64,000 nucleotides of DNA from Dyadobacter alkalitolerans DSM 23607 (GTDB lineage Bacteria > Bacteroidota > Bacteroidia > Cytophagales > Spirosomataceae), in assembly GCF_000428845.1 (NCBI RefSeq), contig NZ_AUAS01000006.1:1-64000 (forward strand), written 5' to 3'. This document shows, piece after piece, positions 45,070 through 53,794 of this stretch (positions within the stretch are counted from its first letter, which is position 1; every line of letters begins with the position of its first letter). The position numbers and the translations under genes were made by a program. Under the pieces are notes generated by a model. It was not told where the DNA came from. It saw nothing but the letters and a program-made list of their open reading frames with translations, and did not search any database.

Positions 45070-45486
45070 ATGAAGACAATAAAAATGATCTTGCTCTTAT
45101 CACTTATAGCCTATACTGTGAGTAATGCAAATATGCTGTCCACAATTACTGCTAGTGTATCAATAAATTCAGCTAGTGCCGATACTTTGCCTCTAAGGAA
45201 AGGCCGGTTTGTCCCTTTTGGGTATTTACAGAATGACAAATTCAGGAAGCCTTCCATCACCATTTATCCAAATCCAGCTATCTTAACAGCGAACGTGAAA
45301 AGCGAAGGCAATCTTGAAGGTTTCGATTTAGAAATCTTTGATCAAAGAGGATTAAGATGTATGAAGCAAGCAAACTGGAATGCACAGACAATCGATGTTT
45401 CGAAACTGCAAACTGGCATATATTTCGTTCGGTTTAAGAAAGGAAAAGAAAGCTATTTGGAGAAGCTGGTAGTGCAAAATGAATAA
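45070..45486 (+). CDS. Stand-alone T9SS sorting-domain protein
   Basis: A 138-residue protein with its own signal peptide (MKTIKMILLLSLIAYTVSNA). From residue 66 on it is a complete type A sorting domain (ITIYPNPAILTANVKSE ... LQTGIYFVRFKKGKES). Between them lie only about 45 residues. As nothing is left to be sorted, it may act with the upstream metallopeptidase (4-base gap) as a partner or carrier. The signal peptide makes a frameshifted tail of that gene unlikely. Confidence 0.75.
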   Translation: MKTIKMILLLSLIAYTVSNANMLSTITASVSINSASADTLPLRKGRFVPFGYLQNDKFRKPSITIYPNPAILTANVKSEGNLEGFDLEIFDQRGLRCMKQANWNAQTIDVSKLQTGIYFVRFKKGKESYLEKLVVQNE

Positions 45487-45514
45487 GATATTACTTTTGA
45501 AGTTGAGCAATAAA

Positions 45515-45545
45515 AAACTCCCCATGGCGAAAACCAGGGGAGTTT
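45515..45545 (-). terminator. Terminator of ahcY
   Basis: Perfect 9-base stem AAACTCCCC (45515-45523) with GGGGAGTTT (45537-45545); on the minus strand the tail is TTTTATTGC. It lies 32 bases beyond the stop of ahcY. Confidence 0.75.
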
Positions 45546-45577
45546 AAAAAGTCAACCGTTTAGGTCAAACTCAAATA

Positions 45578-46894
45578 TCAATAACGATAAGTTTCAGCCT
45601 TAAACGGTCCTTCAGTGCTAACACCAATATAAGCCGCTTGCTCGTCCGATAGCGTTTCCAACTTCGCGCCTACGTGCGCCAGGTGGAAGGCTGCTACTTT
45701 TTCGTCGAGTGCTTTTGGAAGTACGTATACTTTTTTCTCGTAAGCTGCAGTATTGGTCCAAAGTTCGATTTGAGCCAATGTCTGGTTCGAGAACGAGCAG
45801 GACATTACGAATGATGGGTGACCCATTGCGCAGCCCAAGTTTACCAAACGGCCTTCTGCAAGAATGATAATGTCTTTGCCAGCAACAGAATAAATGTCAA
45901 CCTGTGGTTTGATCTGTACTTTTGAATCGCCATAAGTGGAGTTCAACCAAGCCATGTCGATTTCGTTGTCGAAGTGACCGATGTTACAAACAACCGCTTT
46001 GTCGCGCATCGCCAGGAAGTGACGATCTGTGATGATCTTGTAGTTTCCTGTTGCTGTTACAAAAATGTTCGCACGTGTTGCAGCTTCGTCCATCGTAACT
46101 ACTTCAAAACCGTCCATAGCAGCTTGAAGCGCACAAATTGGATCGATTTCGGTTACCAAAACACGGCATCCTGCGCCACGAAGTGATTCTGCTGAACCTT
46201 TACCAACGTCACCGTAACCAGCTACAACTGCCACTTTACCAGCAAGCATTAAGTCAGTTGCGCGACGGATCGAATCCACAAGTGATTCGCGGCAGCCGTA
46301 TTTGTTATCGAATTTAGATTTAGTAACAGAGTCATTTACATTGATTGCAGGCAAATGAAGCGTTCCGTTTTTCAAACGGTCGTACAAACGAAGCACACCT
46401 GTTGTTGTTTCTTCTGAAAGTCCTTTAATGCCTTCGATCAGCTCAGGATATTCGTCGAAAACCATATTGGTAAGGTCACCGCCGTCATCCAGGATCATAT
46501 TCAATGGCTTGCGGTCTTCACCGAAGAACAATGTTTGCTCGATACACCAGTTGAATTCTTCTTCGTTCATGCCTTTCCAAGCATAAACCGGGATGCCCGC
46601 TGCTGCGATTGCCGCTGCTGCGTGATCCTGCGTAGAGAAAATGTTACATGAAGACCAGGTAACCTCAGCTCCTAATGCTGTCAATGTTTCGATCAAAACC
46701 GCAGTCTGGATAGTCATGTGCAAGCAACCGGCAACACGTGCACCTGCAAGGGGCTGTGATGGACCGTATTCAGCGCGGATTGCCATTAAACCTGGCATTT
46801 CAGCTTCTGCAAGCGTAATTTCTTTACGGCCCCATTCGGCCAAAGTGATGTCTTTTACCTTATAAGGAATGTACGTTTCTGTTGACGTTGCCAT
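45578..46894 (-). CDS. ahcY: Adenosylhomocysteinase
   Basis: A 438-residue cytosolic enzyme that splits S-adenosylhomocysteine to adenosine and homocysteine, keeping the methyl cycle running. [21 protein letters not shown] and the NAD loop [10 protein letters not shown] are diagnostic, as is the C-terminal TYRY. It is a full-length, typical copy, standing alone with its own terminator. The 299 bases up to the next gene (46895-47193) hold no gene I can support. Confidence 0.97.
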   Translation of the reverse strand: MATSTETYIPYKVKDITLAEWGRKEITLAEAEMPGLMAIRAEYGPSQPLAGARVAGCLHMTIQTAVLIETLTALGAEVTWSSCNIFSTQDHAAAAIAAAGIPVYAWKGMNEEEFNWCIEQTLFFGEDRKPLNMILDDGGDLTNMVFDEYPELIEGIKGLSEETTTGVLRLYDRLKNGTLHLPAINVNDSVTKSKFDNKYGCRESLVDSIRRATDLMLAGKVAVVAGYGDVGKGSAESLRGAGCRVLVTEIDPICALQAAMDGFEVVTMDEAATRANIFVTATGNYKIITDRHFLAMRDKAVVCNIGHFDNEIDMAWLNSTYGDSKVQIKPQVDIYSVAGKDIIILAEGRLVNLGCAMGHPSFVMSCSFSNQTLAQIELWTNTAAYEKKVYVLPKALDEKVAAFHLAHVGAKLETLSDEQAAYIGVSTEGPFKAETYRY

Positions 46895-46929
46895 TATTTG
46901 ACAGTTTAGTTAATATCTTTATTTTAATA

Positions 46930-46937
46930 CAAAACTA
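46930..46937 (-). promoter_or_regulatory. Candidate -7 box of ahcY
   Basis: The minus strand reads TAGTTTTG, a match to TAnnTTTG. It lies 36 bases from the start codon, giving a leader of about 30 nt. No clear -33 element was found, so the call is weak. Confidence 0.35.
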
Positions 46938-47193
46938 AGTAGAAAAACCACGGACGGGAAGAATTTTAGATACAAATTGTGATTTTGTGCGTGAATTTGG
47001 ATGTTTTATCTTCCTATTGCGCCCTATTGCTCGGTTTGTAAGTGAGTATAGGCTCAATCCACATGCCTGGCAGATATTTTGTCTTAACAGGGCTGAAACT
47101 ATGGCTTTTATGCTGTTTGTCGATCTTACGGTGACCTTTGTCGACAATGTTTTCCGGTTCAGAAAATAGGCGCCGAATTATTTATATTTGCCT

Positions 47194-48294
47194 ATGCGCC
47201 CAAACGTTTACCCTACTCATCAGACCGGATTAAGGATTTTGCAGCATGCCGCATTCTGGATTGCCGTCCTGGTCATCCTGACAGTGATTTACGGTGCGGG
47301 AATGCCGGATTATTGGATTGCGATCGGGGTTGTTGCCTTGTTTTTGCCTATACACATTGCCTATTTCTATTCGATCGGGTATGTTATCATCCCGAAATTT
47401 TTCAACAGGAAAAAGCGGGTTGAATTTTTTGTCCTGCTCATTGCCGCCGTGCTGCTATCCACGCTGGCGTTCCGATTAATGGAAATTTTTATCGCTGATC
47501 CGATCATCTACGGCGCAGTTAGAAAGACGGACCCGACATTTGTCTGGAAAAAACTGGAAGGGGATTTCTGGCAGCAGCTTTCGAAACCGGTGTATCTGAT
47601 CAGCGCATTCGAGCAGACCAATATTTTTGTGTGGATCGCATTATCGGTTAAATTTTTTAAAATGTGGTTTGAAAGAAGACAGGCGGCGATGGAGGCTGAG
47701 CTGAACTTTTTGAAAGGTCAGTTACACCCGCATTTTCTGTTTAACACACTCAATAATCTCTATGCATTAACATTGAACCAATCACCACAATCACCTTCCG
47801 TGGTCATGGGGCTGGCAGAAATATTGCGTTATATGCTTTACGAGGCCAATACGGATGTGGTTGATTTAGAACGTGATATAAGCATTGTCGAGAGTTATAT
47901 AGAGCTGGAAAAAATCCGTTATGAAGAACGCTTGGACATTAATTTCAGCATTAATGGCCTTTCCAACGGGTACAAAATTGCGCCGCTCCTGATCCTTCCA
48001 TTAGTTGAAAATGCATTCAAACATGGCGCCAGCGAGCAGGTAGGGCAGGCTTGGATCAATATGGATCTGCGGGTCAAAAACAATTTTCTTAAATTTAAAA
48101 TATCAAATAGTAAACCCGAAAAACCAGATCTGAAAGACAACCGAAGCCATCATGCAAGCATCGGCTTAGCCAATGTCCGGAAGCGCCTGGATATCTTGTA
48201 TCCGTCTGCATATCAGCTCAAAATCCTGGAAGAAGATGAGGTTTTCGCGGTGATTCTGGAATTGGAATTGGATAAGAAAATGGAGATAGCCTGA
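47194..48294 (+). CDS. LytS-type sensor histidine kinase
   Basis: Started at ATG 47194; a TTG two codons earlier is less likely. The 366 residues have four transmembrane helices, then a His_kinase domain with the phospho-acceptor QLHPHFLFNTLNNLYAL and the N-box PLVENAFKHG. These kinases pair with LytTR regulators. It shares one base with the next gene (TGATG), so the two are translated together. A sequence TATATTTG (47183-47190) just before the start could be the -7 box, which would put the transcription start at or beyond the ATG. Confidence 0.92.
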   Translation: MRPNVYPTHQTGLRILQHAAFWIAVLVILTVIYGAGMPDYWIAIGVVALFLPIHIAYFYSIGYVIIPKFFNRKKRVEFFVLLIAAVLLSTLAFRLMEIFIADPIIYGAVRKTDPTFVWKKLEGDFWQQLSKPVYLISAFEQTNIFVWIALSVKFFKMWFERRQAAMEAELNFLKGQLHPHFLFNTLNNLYALTLNQSPQSPSVVMGLAEILRYMLYEANTDVVDLERDISIVESYIELEKIRYEERLDINFSINGLSNGYKIAPLLILPLVENAFKHGASEQVGQAWINMDLRVKNNFLKFKISNSKPEKPDLKDNRSHHASIGLANVRKRLDILYPSAYQLKILEEDEVFAVILELELDKKMEIA

Positions 48295-49019
48295 TGATTA
48301 AAATCAAAGCAATTTTGGTCGACGATGAGCCGCATGCCATTGAAGTGCTGGACAACTACCTCCGGAATTTCAGTGAGATCGAGATCGTTGCGCGATGCCA
48401 GGATGCCATTCAGGCTTTTCAGGTGCTGCGGCAGCGGGAAGTGGATCTGATGTTTTTGGATGTGAAAATGCCTGGGTTAACCGGGACTGAACTGTTAAGA
48501 AGCCTCAAAACGCCGCCAAAAGTTGTTTTTACAACGGCTTACCAGGATTATGCCGTGGAAGGTTTCGATTTAAATGCAGTCGATTATCTGCTGAAACCTA
48601 TCCCGTTCGAGCGATTTCTGAGGGCTATGGACAAAGTTTTCACAAGCTTGAATGTCACCAATCAGTCCATTTCCATCGCACAAAAAGCCCATGTGAGTAA
48701 CCAGGATGTTTTTTTATATCTCAAAGTGGACCGGAAAATGGTGAAGGTCAATGTGAATGATATCTTTTGGGTTGAAAGCCTTCGTGATTACATTAAGGTG
48801 GTTTTGAAGGATAAGGTGTTGATTACAAAACAAAAAATCAGCCTGCTGGAAGAGTTGCTTCCCGAAGACAGTTTCATTCGTGTGCACCGTTCTTTCATCG
48901 TGGCGGTGGATAAAGTGGAAAGTTACCACGCGCATAAAATTGAAATCGCAGGTAAAGAACTTCCTATCGGCCGGAATTTCAGGAATGATTGTCAGCGACG
49001 CTTCAAGCTGACTTTTTAG
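48294..49019 (+). CDS. LytTR-type response regulator
   Basis: A 241-residue protein. The receiver domain has D10, D11 and phospho-acceptor D56 (MFLDVKMPGLTG); the LytTR DNA-binding domain occupies about 140-241 (IFWVESLRDYIKVVLKDK, FIRVHRSFIVAVDKV). It is the partner of the kinase encoded directly upstream. The next operon begins 150 bases further on and may be a target. The paired-repeat site typical of LytTR regulators was not identified with confidence. Confidence 0.93.
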   Translation: MIKIKAILVDDEPHAIEVLDNYLRNFSEIEIVARCQDAIQAFQVLRQREVDLMFLDVKMPGLTGTELLRSLKTPPKVVFTTAYQDYAVEGFDLNAVDYLLKPIPFERFLRAMDKVFTSLNVTNQSISIAQKAHVSNQDVFLYLKVDRKMVKVNVNDIFWVESLRDYIKVVLKDKVLITKQKISLLEELLPEDSFIRVHRSFIVAVDKVESYHAHKIEIAGKELPIGRNFRNDCQRRFKLTF

Positions 49020-49169
49020 CAAACGGTCAAAATTAGCGTCTACTGACGCCTTTTGTCGATAAAACCTGCTGTTAATCGACAGTAATTTCTCGCGTCGCTA
49101 TTTTGATTTACCATTGCACCGCCATTGAGCCGATGGCGAAAATCAGTGTCCAGTAAATCAAAAATAGCC

Positions 49170-50639
49170 ATGTTAAAAAGTAAAAGAATTCTGCTTGCCC
49201 TCTTTTCGCTTGCCCTTTTCGTAACAAGCTGTAAGGAAGATGAAGACGTAAAACCAGGCAACACGCTTACCGCCCGCGCTGGTGCGGACCAGAATGTGAA
49301 GGTCGGTGACATCGTAACCCTCGACGGAAGTGCTTCGACCGACAGCGAGAACAAGCCATTCGATTTCCGGTGGACGTTTACAAAAAAACCTGCCGGAAGC
49401 ACAGTAGCGCTGAGTTCAGCAACGGTTAATAAGCCAACATTCAAAACGGACCTCCCCGGTGAATACGAAGTTGAGCTGACGACCAGCAATGCGAACGGCG
49501 AAAGCAAAGACAAAGTCCTGATTACGGCAACGGTGATCCAGCCAATCGTGCTGGAAGCGAATATTTCGGCGAAAACCACATTGGAAGACCGGATCGACAA
49601 TCCAGATGTGCCCGATTACATTGCCAATGGAAACGTTGCGGTGAATGCTGAACTAACATTGAAACCAGGCGTAGTGATCGCTTTTGCAAGGGACGCGCGT
49701 TTTGAAGTAAATGATAAAGGCGGGATATTGCTTGCATCCGGTGAACCTAACAAACCCATCCGCCTGATAGGCCAGGAAGCAAAAAAGGGCTTTTGGGCTG
49801 GCGTGATTTTCCGTTCTGCAAGCAGTGCCAATACATTGGAAAATGTGCATGTACTTCATGCGGGCAGTAAGGTGCTTTACAGCGGAATTAAAGCTGGTAT
49901 GGCCGTTACGGGTGTTTCCAAGGCAGAATTGTCAATCAAAGACTGCCTTTTTGAAAAGAATGACGGTTATGGTTTGTGGGTTGAAGATGCTGTTATTTTG
50001 TCCGCATTTGCTTTCAATGTATTTAAAGACAACACTGAAGCAGGCATTTTGCTGACTGCCAGAAACGTTGCGAAACTGGATCCTAACTCCGTTTTTACGG
50101 GTGGAAACGGACGGGATGTCGTTGAAATATCTGCATCGCAGCTTTCCAAGAGTTCTGCCGGTGAAATTGTTTGGCAGGGTTTCAAAGACAAAACACCTTA
50201 CCGCGTCCTGGAAAGCCTTACGGTGGATGCAAACTGGAAATTATTACCAGGTGTAATCATTGAAATGTCCGCAGGCGCCAGAATGTCCATCGACGACGGT
50301 TATATCAACGCAAAAGGAACCCAGGCTTCGAAGATCATTATCAGAGGCGCCGAGAACAAGCCTGCTTACTGGAGAGGGCTGATCTGCTTCTCAACCAGTG
50401 CAATGAATGTATTCGAATATGTGGAAATTTCTGGCGGCGGCAGCACAGCGCTGGTTTCGGGTAAGAAAGTGAACATTGCCGTTTACGGAAGTCAGGCCAA
50501 TTTGCAGATCAAAAACTCGAAGATCTCGGGCAGCGGCGGATACGGTGTTTATGTAAATTATCAGGCCAAAGTGAATGAAGACATTGAGACCGCGAACACA
50601 TTTGCGGACAATGTTGAAGGCAAAGTCCTGAAAGAATAA
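49170..50639 (+). CDS. Surface lipoprotein with PKD and beta-helix domains
   Basis: Begun at ATG 49170 (MLKSKRILLALFSLALFVTSC), which gives a proper lipoprotein signal; the frame runs 15 codons further upstream. Residues about 35-125 form a PKD-type Ig domain (GDIVTLDGSASTDSENKPFDFRWTF). The rest has the look of a right-handed parallel beta-helix (ENVHVLHAGSKV, KDCLFEKNDGYGLWV, IKNSKISGSGGYGVYV). Proteins of this build bind or cut polysaccharides, but no catalytic motif is evident. It opens a run of five same-strand genes behind a LytTR system. Confidence 0.75.
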   Translation: MLKSKRILLALFSLALFVTSCKEDEDVKPGNTLTARAGADQNVKVGDIVTLDGSASTDSENKPFDFRWTFTKKPAGSTVALSSATVNKPTFKTDLPGEYEVELTTSNANGESKDKVLITATVIQPIVLEANISAKTTLEDRIDNPDVPDYIANGNVAVNAELTLKPGVVIAFARDARFEVNDKGGILLASGEPNKPIRLIGQEAKKGFWAGVIFRSASSANTLENVHVLHAGSKVLYSGIKAGMAVTGVSKAELSIKDCLFEKNDGYGLWVEDAVILSAFAFNVFKDNTEAGILLTARNVAKLDPNSVFTGGNGRDVVEISASQLSKSSAGEIVWQGFKDKTPYRVLESLTVDANWKLLPGVIIEMSAGARMSIDDGYINAKGTQASKIIIRGAENKPAYWRGLICFSTSAMNVFEYVEISGGGSTALVSGKKVNIAVYGSQANLQIKNSKISGSGGYGVYVNYQAKVNEDIETANTFADNVEGKVLKE

Positions 50640-50641
50640 CA

Positions 50642-50959
50642 ATGGTGAAGCTCAATGTAATGCTCGTGGCCATGCTCATGGTCGCGGGCATGCAATACAC
50701 GATGAAGTCTCCAAAAAGACCATTGCGGCAACCTTATCCCGCAACCGGTTTTTGGGTGACCGAAAGCAAGCCCGGGAAAACTGGCACGATCGTGCGGTAT
50801 TATGCAAACAGCAATCACCTTGTTTCGACAGTCGCCGAACCTGCAAACCTGGATATTACCAAACTTTCGGTTAGGAAATATTTGAACAGAAAACTTGCCG
50901 GAGAGCTGTCAAGGGATACGACCAAAGCATCAATCCAAAAACTGTATGAAACCAATTGA
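50642..50959 (+). CDS. Small hypothetical protein with signal-like N terminus
   Basis: A 105-residue protein with a short hydrophobic N terminus (MVKLNVMLVAMLMVAGMQY) and a basic, soluble remainder. It starts 2 bases after the previous stop and overlaps the next start by 14 bases, so it is part of the operon. No family is recognised. Confidence 0.6.
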   Translation: MVKLNVMLVAMLMVAGMQYTMKSPKRPLRQPYPATGFWVTESKPGKTGTIVRYYANSNHLVSTVAEPANLDITKLSVRKYLNRKLAGELSRDTTKASIQKLYETN

Positions 50960-51425
50960 GTTAATTTCCGTGGTGCGGATTGTTGGCATTGTGCTTTACT
51001 TTTTTATCGCTGCACAAGGCGCATTTTATCATTTTGGTTTTGGGAAAGCATTGTATAACATTCCGTCCGAGGATTTTATAGTGTTGCGCAAAGCCGTCGA
51101 TCCGATCGTAAGGGGCAGATTCAAAGTGCTTTATCTCTCGGCATTGGCGATCATGTTCATCTGGTTTCTGATGAGTGATAAGAATGCGGGATTCCTTTCC
51201 TATGCGCCCGTTTTGCTGGCTTTCCTGTTGTTGGTGGCTGATATGGCGCTGATCGTGAAGGTTAGTGAACCAGTTAATGCATTGATTAACAGCGATACGC
51301 TGAGCACAGCAGCTGAATTTTCCACTGTAAGATCCGAGTGGCTGAAATTCATCATGATACGGGGCTATCTCTCCATTGCAGGGTTTCTTTTATTACTGAT
51401 CCATCTCGTTTTTAAATTCAAGTGA
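50946..51425 (+). CDS. Integral membrane protein, four helices
   Basis: Started at ATG 50946 (MKPIELISVVRIVGIVLYFF), inside the 3' end of the previous gene; an earlier ATG at 50895 would add 17 unlikely residues. The 159 residues form about four membrane helices with a short conserved-looking loop (GFGKALYNIPSEDF). No family name is secure; DUF1772-type proteins have a similar layout. Confidence 0.65.
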   Translation: MKPIELISVVRIVGIVLYFFIAAQGAFYHFGFGKALYNIPSEDFIVLRKAVDPIVRGRFKVLYLSALAIMFIWFLMSDKNAGFLSYAPVLLAFLLLVADMALIVKVSEPVNALINSDTLSTAAEFSTVRSEWLKFIMIRGYLSIAGFLLLLIHLVFKFK

Positions 51426-51481
51426 GTCCATTTCAATACGTATAACATTACCCGTTTCATATTTCAACTTTTACAAAAGCC

Positions 51482-52318
51482 ATGTTAAATAAAAATCAAA
51501 CCTCTATTTCTTTCGCCCGGCGCACACGGCTGGCGTTTTTCTCACTGGCCATCGCGGCTGTGTCACTGGCATCCTGCAAGGACGATAAAGACAATGTTAA
51601 GCCGGACGACGGGAATCCGGCGACCGAAGACAAAGGATTTTTGCCCAATAAGGATGAAATCTACACGTACAAAATCTCCGACAGCGATGGCTCTAAAAGC
51701 ACTTCCACAATGAAAGTGGTCAGTGTGAAAGATTCAGCGGGCATTTCGGTGTATAAAATTGAAAATGAGATTAAAGAAGGAAATGTTTTCGTTACAACCA
51801 CCAACCGGGCTTTCAGCAAGGGTGGGCTTACCACTTATGAAATGGCTTACGAGGATGCCATCAACACATTGTATACGCAGGTTGAGGATTTTGCGGAGAT
51901 CGGGGATGTGACTTTGAAAGGCTTTCCGCACAAGCAAATGATGGAAAATAAAGGGACCGTAGGCAGCAACATTACATTCGGGAAAGAGCCTATGGAAATT
52001 AACCTGGCCCTCAAAATTCCGATTGATGAAGATGATTCCATCGATGCAGAAATGGAAACAAAAATCACTTATATCGATGGAAAAGTCACCAAACAGGAAA
52101 CGATCACGACACCGGCAGGAACATTCAATTGCAGCAAGTGGGAGTATAAGTATGAGATGTATATGAAACTGTCGGGCATGTTCATTCCGGTAGAGGAAGA
52201 GGAAACCTTGTACACCGTTGAGTTATGGACCGCTCCGGGCGTAGGAATCGTGAAAACCATTGAAACCGCCGACGGCGAAGTCTCGACCACGGAATTGCAG
52301 AAAATTGCAAAACAATGA
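51482..52318 (+). CDS. Lipoprotein of unknown function
   Basis: The 278 residues start with a long lipoprotein signal ending SLASC (C32), then KDDKDN. The rest is rich in Glu, Lys and Thr with beta-strand character (ETKITYIDGKVTKQETITTPAGTF). The pattern resembles DUF-type Bacteroidota lipoproteins that report on a substrate or act as secreted chaperones, but this is only a guess. The 3' end overlaps the next gene by 4 bases (ATGA). Confidence 0.65.
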   Translation: MLNKNQTSISFARRTRLAFFSLAIAAVSLASCKDDKDNVKPDDGNPATEDKGFLPNKDEIYTYKISDSDGSKSTSTMKVVSVKDSAGISVYKIENEIKEGNVFVTTTNRAFSKGGLTTYEMAYEDAINTLYTQVEDFAEIGDVTLKGFPHKQMMENKGTVGSNITFGKEPMEINLALKIPIDEDDSIDAEMETKITYIDGKVTKQETITTPAGTFNCSKWEYKYEMYMKLSGMFIPVEEEETLYTVELWTAPGVGIVKTIETADGEVSTTELQKIAKQ

Positions 52319-53073
52319 GACGCTTTTCGCTATTGCTGCTCTGGGCCTGTATTTCGTTGATTCCGGTTTCTTGCCAGGAATCTGACGGGCCCGCGCCGGA
52401 TGGATCGAGCCCGCAAGAAGGATATACAACCGGAAAAATCACAAGTACGGACGGCTCGCCCATGCAAGGGGTGAAAGTGGTGGTCGATAATACGATGTTC
52501 TATGCTTCCTATTCAATCGGTTTGTCGGATGAGAATGGCAATTATAAAATCGAGTTGCCGAAAGTAGGCACATTCATGGCTTCCGCGCACATTGTGAAAA
52601 AATACAATGGCCGGGAATATGAGCTCGACCTGCATCCCGATGTTTACGAGGAGTTCAGCATTAATGGCGCCGTCAGGAATTTTCAATGGAAACTTACGGG
52701 CAGGCGGCCGGTGGAAGCACAAGGTTATTATGGTGTCACGATTGAGGTTAATAAAGACGTGATGAGCAGCATTTATGACTCGGAAAACATTGAGTTTACA
52801 CTCGTTCCGGTCGGTAACCTGATTGATGGCTCAAAAGGTAAAACCTTAAAATTGAAGCATGGAAAGCCTTTCACTGACGATTATGGCAAGCTGGTTGACA
52901 TCCCGCTTGGGCGATACGCCATGACCGCCTATTACAACGGCGAGGCTGGCAAAATGCCATTGAAGCTTAGAAAACATTTTTCTGAGGACGAATATGAGAG
53001 CGAGATCACCATTGATTTTGAACCTTCGACAATGTGGGGGAATAACATTGCTTTCATCAGCTATTCAGAATAG
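52315..53073 (+). CDS. Lipoprotein with carboxypeptidase-regulatory-like domain
   Basis: The 252 residues have a lipoprotein signal (LIPVSC, C20). Residues about 38-110 resemble the carboxypeptidase-regulatory-like beta-sandwich (GKITSTDGSPMQGVKVVVDNT, DENGNYKIELPKVGTF). The C-terminal half is unassigned. It is the last gene of the run, followed by a strong plus-strand terminator at 53157-53185. Confidence 0.7.
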   Translation: MRRFSLLLLWACISLIPVSCQESDGPAPDGSSPQEGYTTGKITSTDGSPMQGVKVVVDNTMFYASYSIGLSDENGNYKIELPKVGTFMASAHIVKKYNGREYELDLHPDVYEEFSINGAVRNFQWKLTGRRPVEAQGYYGVTIEVNKDVMSSIYDSENIEFTLVPVGNLIDGSKGKTLKLKHGKPFTDDYGKLVDIPLGRYAMTAYYNGEAGKMPLKLRKHFSEDEYESEITIDFEPSTMWGNNIAFISYSE

Positions 53074-53080
53074 AAGCAAA

Positions 53081-53121
53081 AATCCCAAGTCTTGGAGACA
53101 GGATCGCCTGGACTTGGGATT
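53081..53121 (-). terminator. Terminator of the ahpCD operon
   Basis: Perfect 11-base stem AATCCCAAGTC (53081-53091) with GACTTGGGATT (53111-53121). The minus strand continues TTTTTGCTTC. It lies 72 bases beyond ahpD, past the terminator of the facing operon. Confidence 0.75.
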
Positions 53122-53156
53122 GTAAAAAGTTACGGAGTAAAGAGTAGTAGTGCAGA

Positions 53157-53185
53157 CTTCCCGACCCGTTTAAGGGACGGGAAGT
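53157..53185 (+). terminator. Terminator of the five-gene lipoprotein operon
   Basis: Stem ACTTCCCGACCC with GGGACGGGAAGT, 11 of 12 pairs, followed by TTTTATTTT on the plus strand. It lies just beyond the end of the facing ahpD gene, interlocked with the minus-strand terminator at 53081-53121. Confidence 0.8.
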
Positions 53186-53192
53186 TTTTATT

Positions 53193-53783
53193 TTACACCA
53201 ATACAGAAAAGCTTTTGAAAATAGCGCCAACCCTAACCGCGTCGAAAATACGTGCAGGCGTTCCGCCATGGTTCAGCACCGACTGTTCGTGTGAAGTCAC
53301 GCACATTTCGCAGCCGTTCAATGCAGAAACCACAAGGCTCAGCAGCTCAAAGAATTCTTTACCCAGAACCGGGTTCACCATAATGCTCATTTTAATTCCC
53401 GCAGGCGCATTGTCGTAAAATTCCTTGTGCATGAAGTGCCTGAAACGATAAAAAACGTTGTTGGCATTCATTAAAGAAACGCAGGCTGTAACTTCTGCAA
53501 TTTCCTTTTCGTCAGCGCCTTCCGCTTTCGCCAGTTCTTCAAGACCCGTGATCAACGCTGCATTTTTCTCATTCACAGCCACCGAAAGCGCAATCAGCAA
53601 TGCCTCTTTGCGGTTCAATGTCTGAGATTTCAGCACATTACCAACATTGATCTTCAAATCTTTAAGATAACGATGGTCCAATGCCGCCAGCTTGTTGATC
53701 AGCACGCTTTCAAATTCAGCTGGCAAATTCACTTCTTTATACAGGGAATCTTTTGTATTTCCTGTTGTTGCGAATGGATACAT
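53193..53783 (-). CDS. ahpD: AhpD-like alkylhydroperoxidase
   Basis: A 196-residue all-helical protein with the redox motif CEMCVTSHE (C158, C161, H165) and E146 twelve residues before C158, the spacing found in Mycobacterium tuberculosis AhpD. It reduces a partner peroxiredoxin and scavenges peroxides. It is 11 bases downstream of the peroxiredoxin gene, the same gene order as ahpC-ahpD elsewhere. The N-terminal half is longer than in small carboxymuconolactone-decarboxylase-like proteins, as in true AhpD. Confidence 0.85.
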   Translation of the reverse strand: MYPFATTGNTKDSLYKEVNLPAEFESVLINKLAALDHRYLKDLKINVGNVLKSQTLNRKEALLIALSVAVNEKNAALITGLEELAKAEGADEKEIAEVTACVSLMNANNVFYRFRHFMHKEFYDNAPAGIKMSIMVNPVLGKEFFELLSLVVSALNGCEMCVTSHEQSVLNHGGTPARIFDAVRVGAIFKSFSVLV

Positions 53784-53794
53784 TTGGTTTTTGA

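Noticed and set aside
40581..45486. Metallopeptidase and sorting-domain protein as one gene broken by a frameshift
   Set aside because: The second protein has its own convincing signal peptide right after its ATG.
46987..47169. 60-codon frame upstream of the LytS-type kinase
   Set aside because: It is short, overlaps an equally long opposite frame and has no recognisable features.
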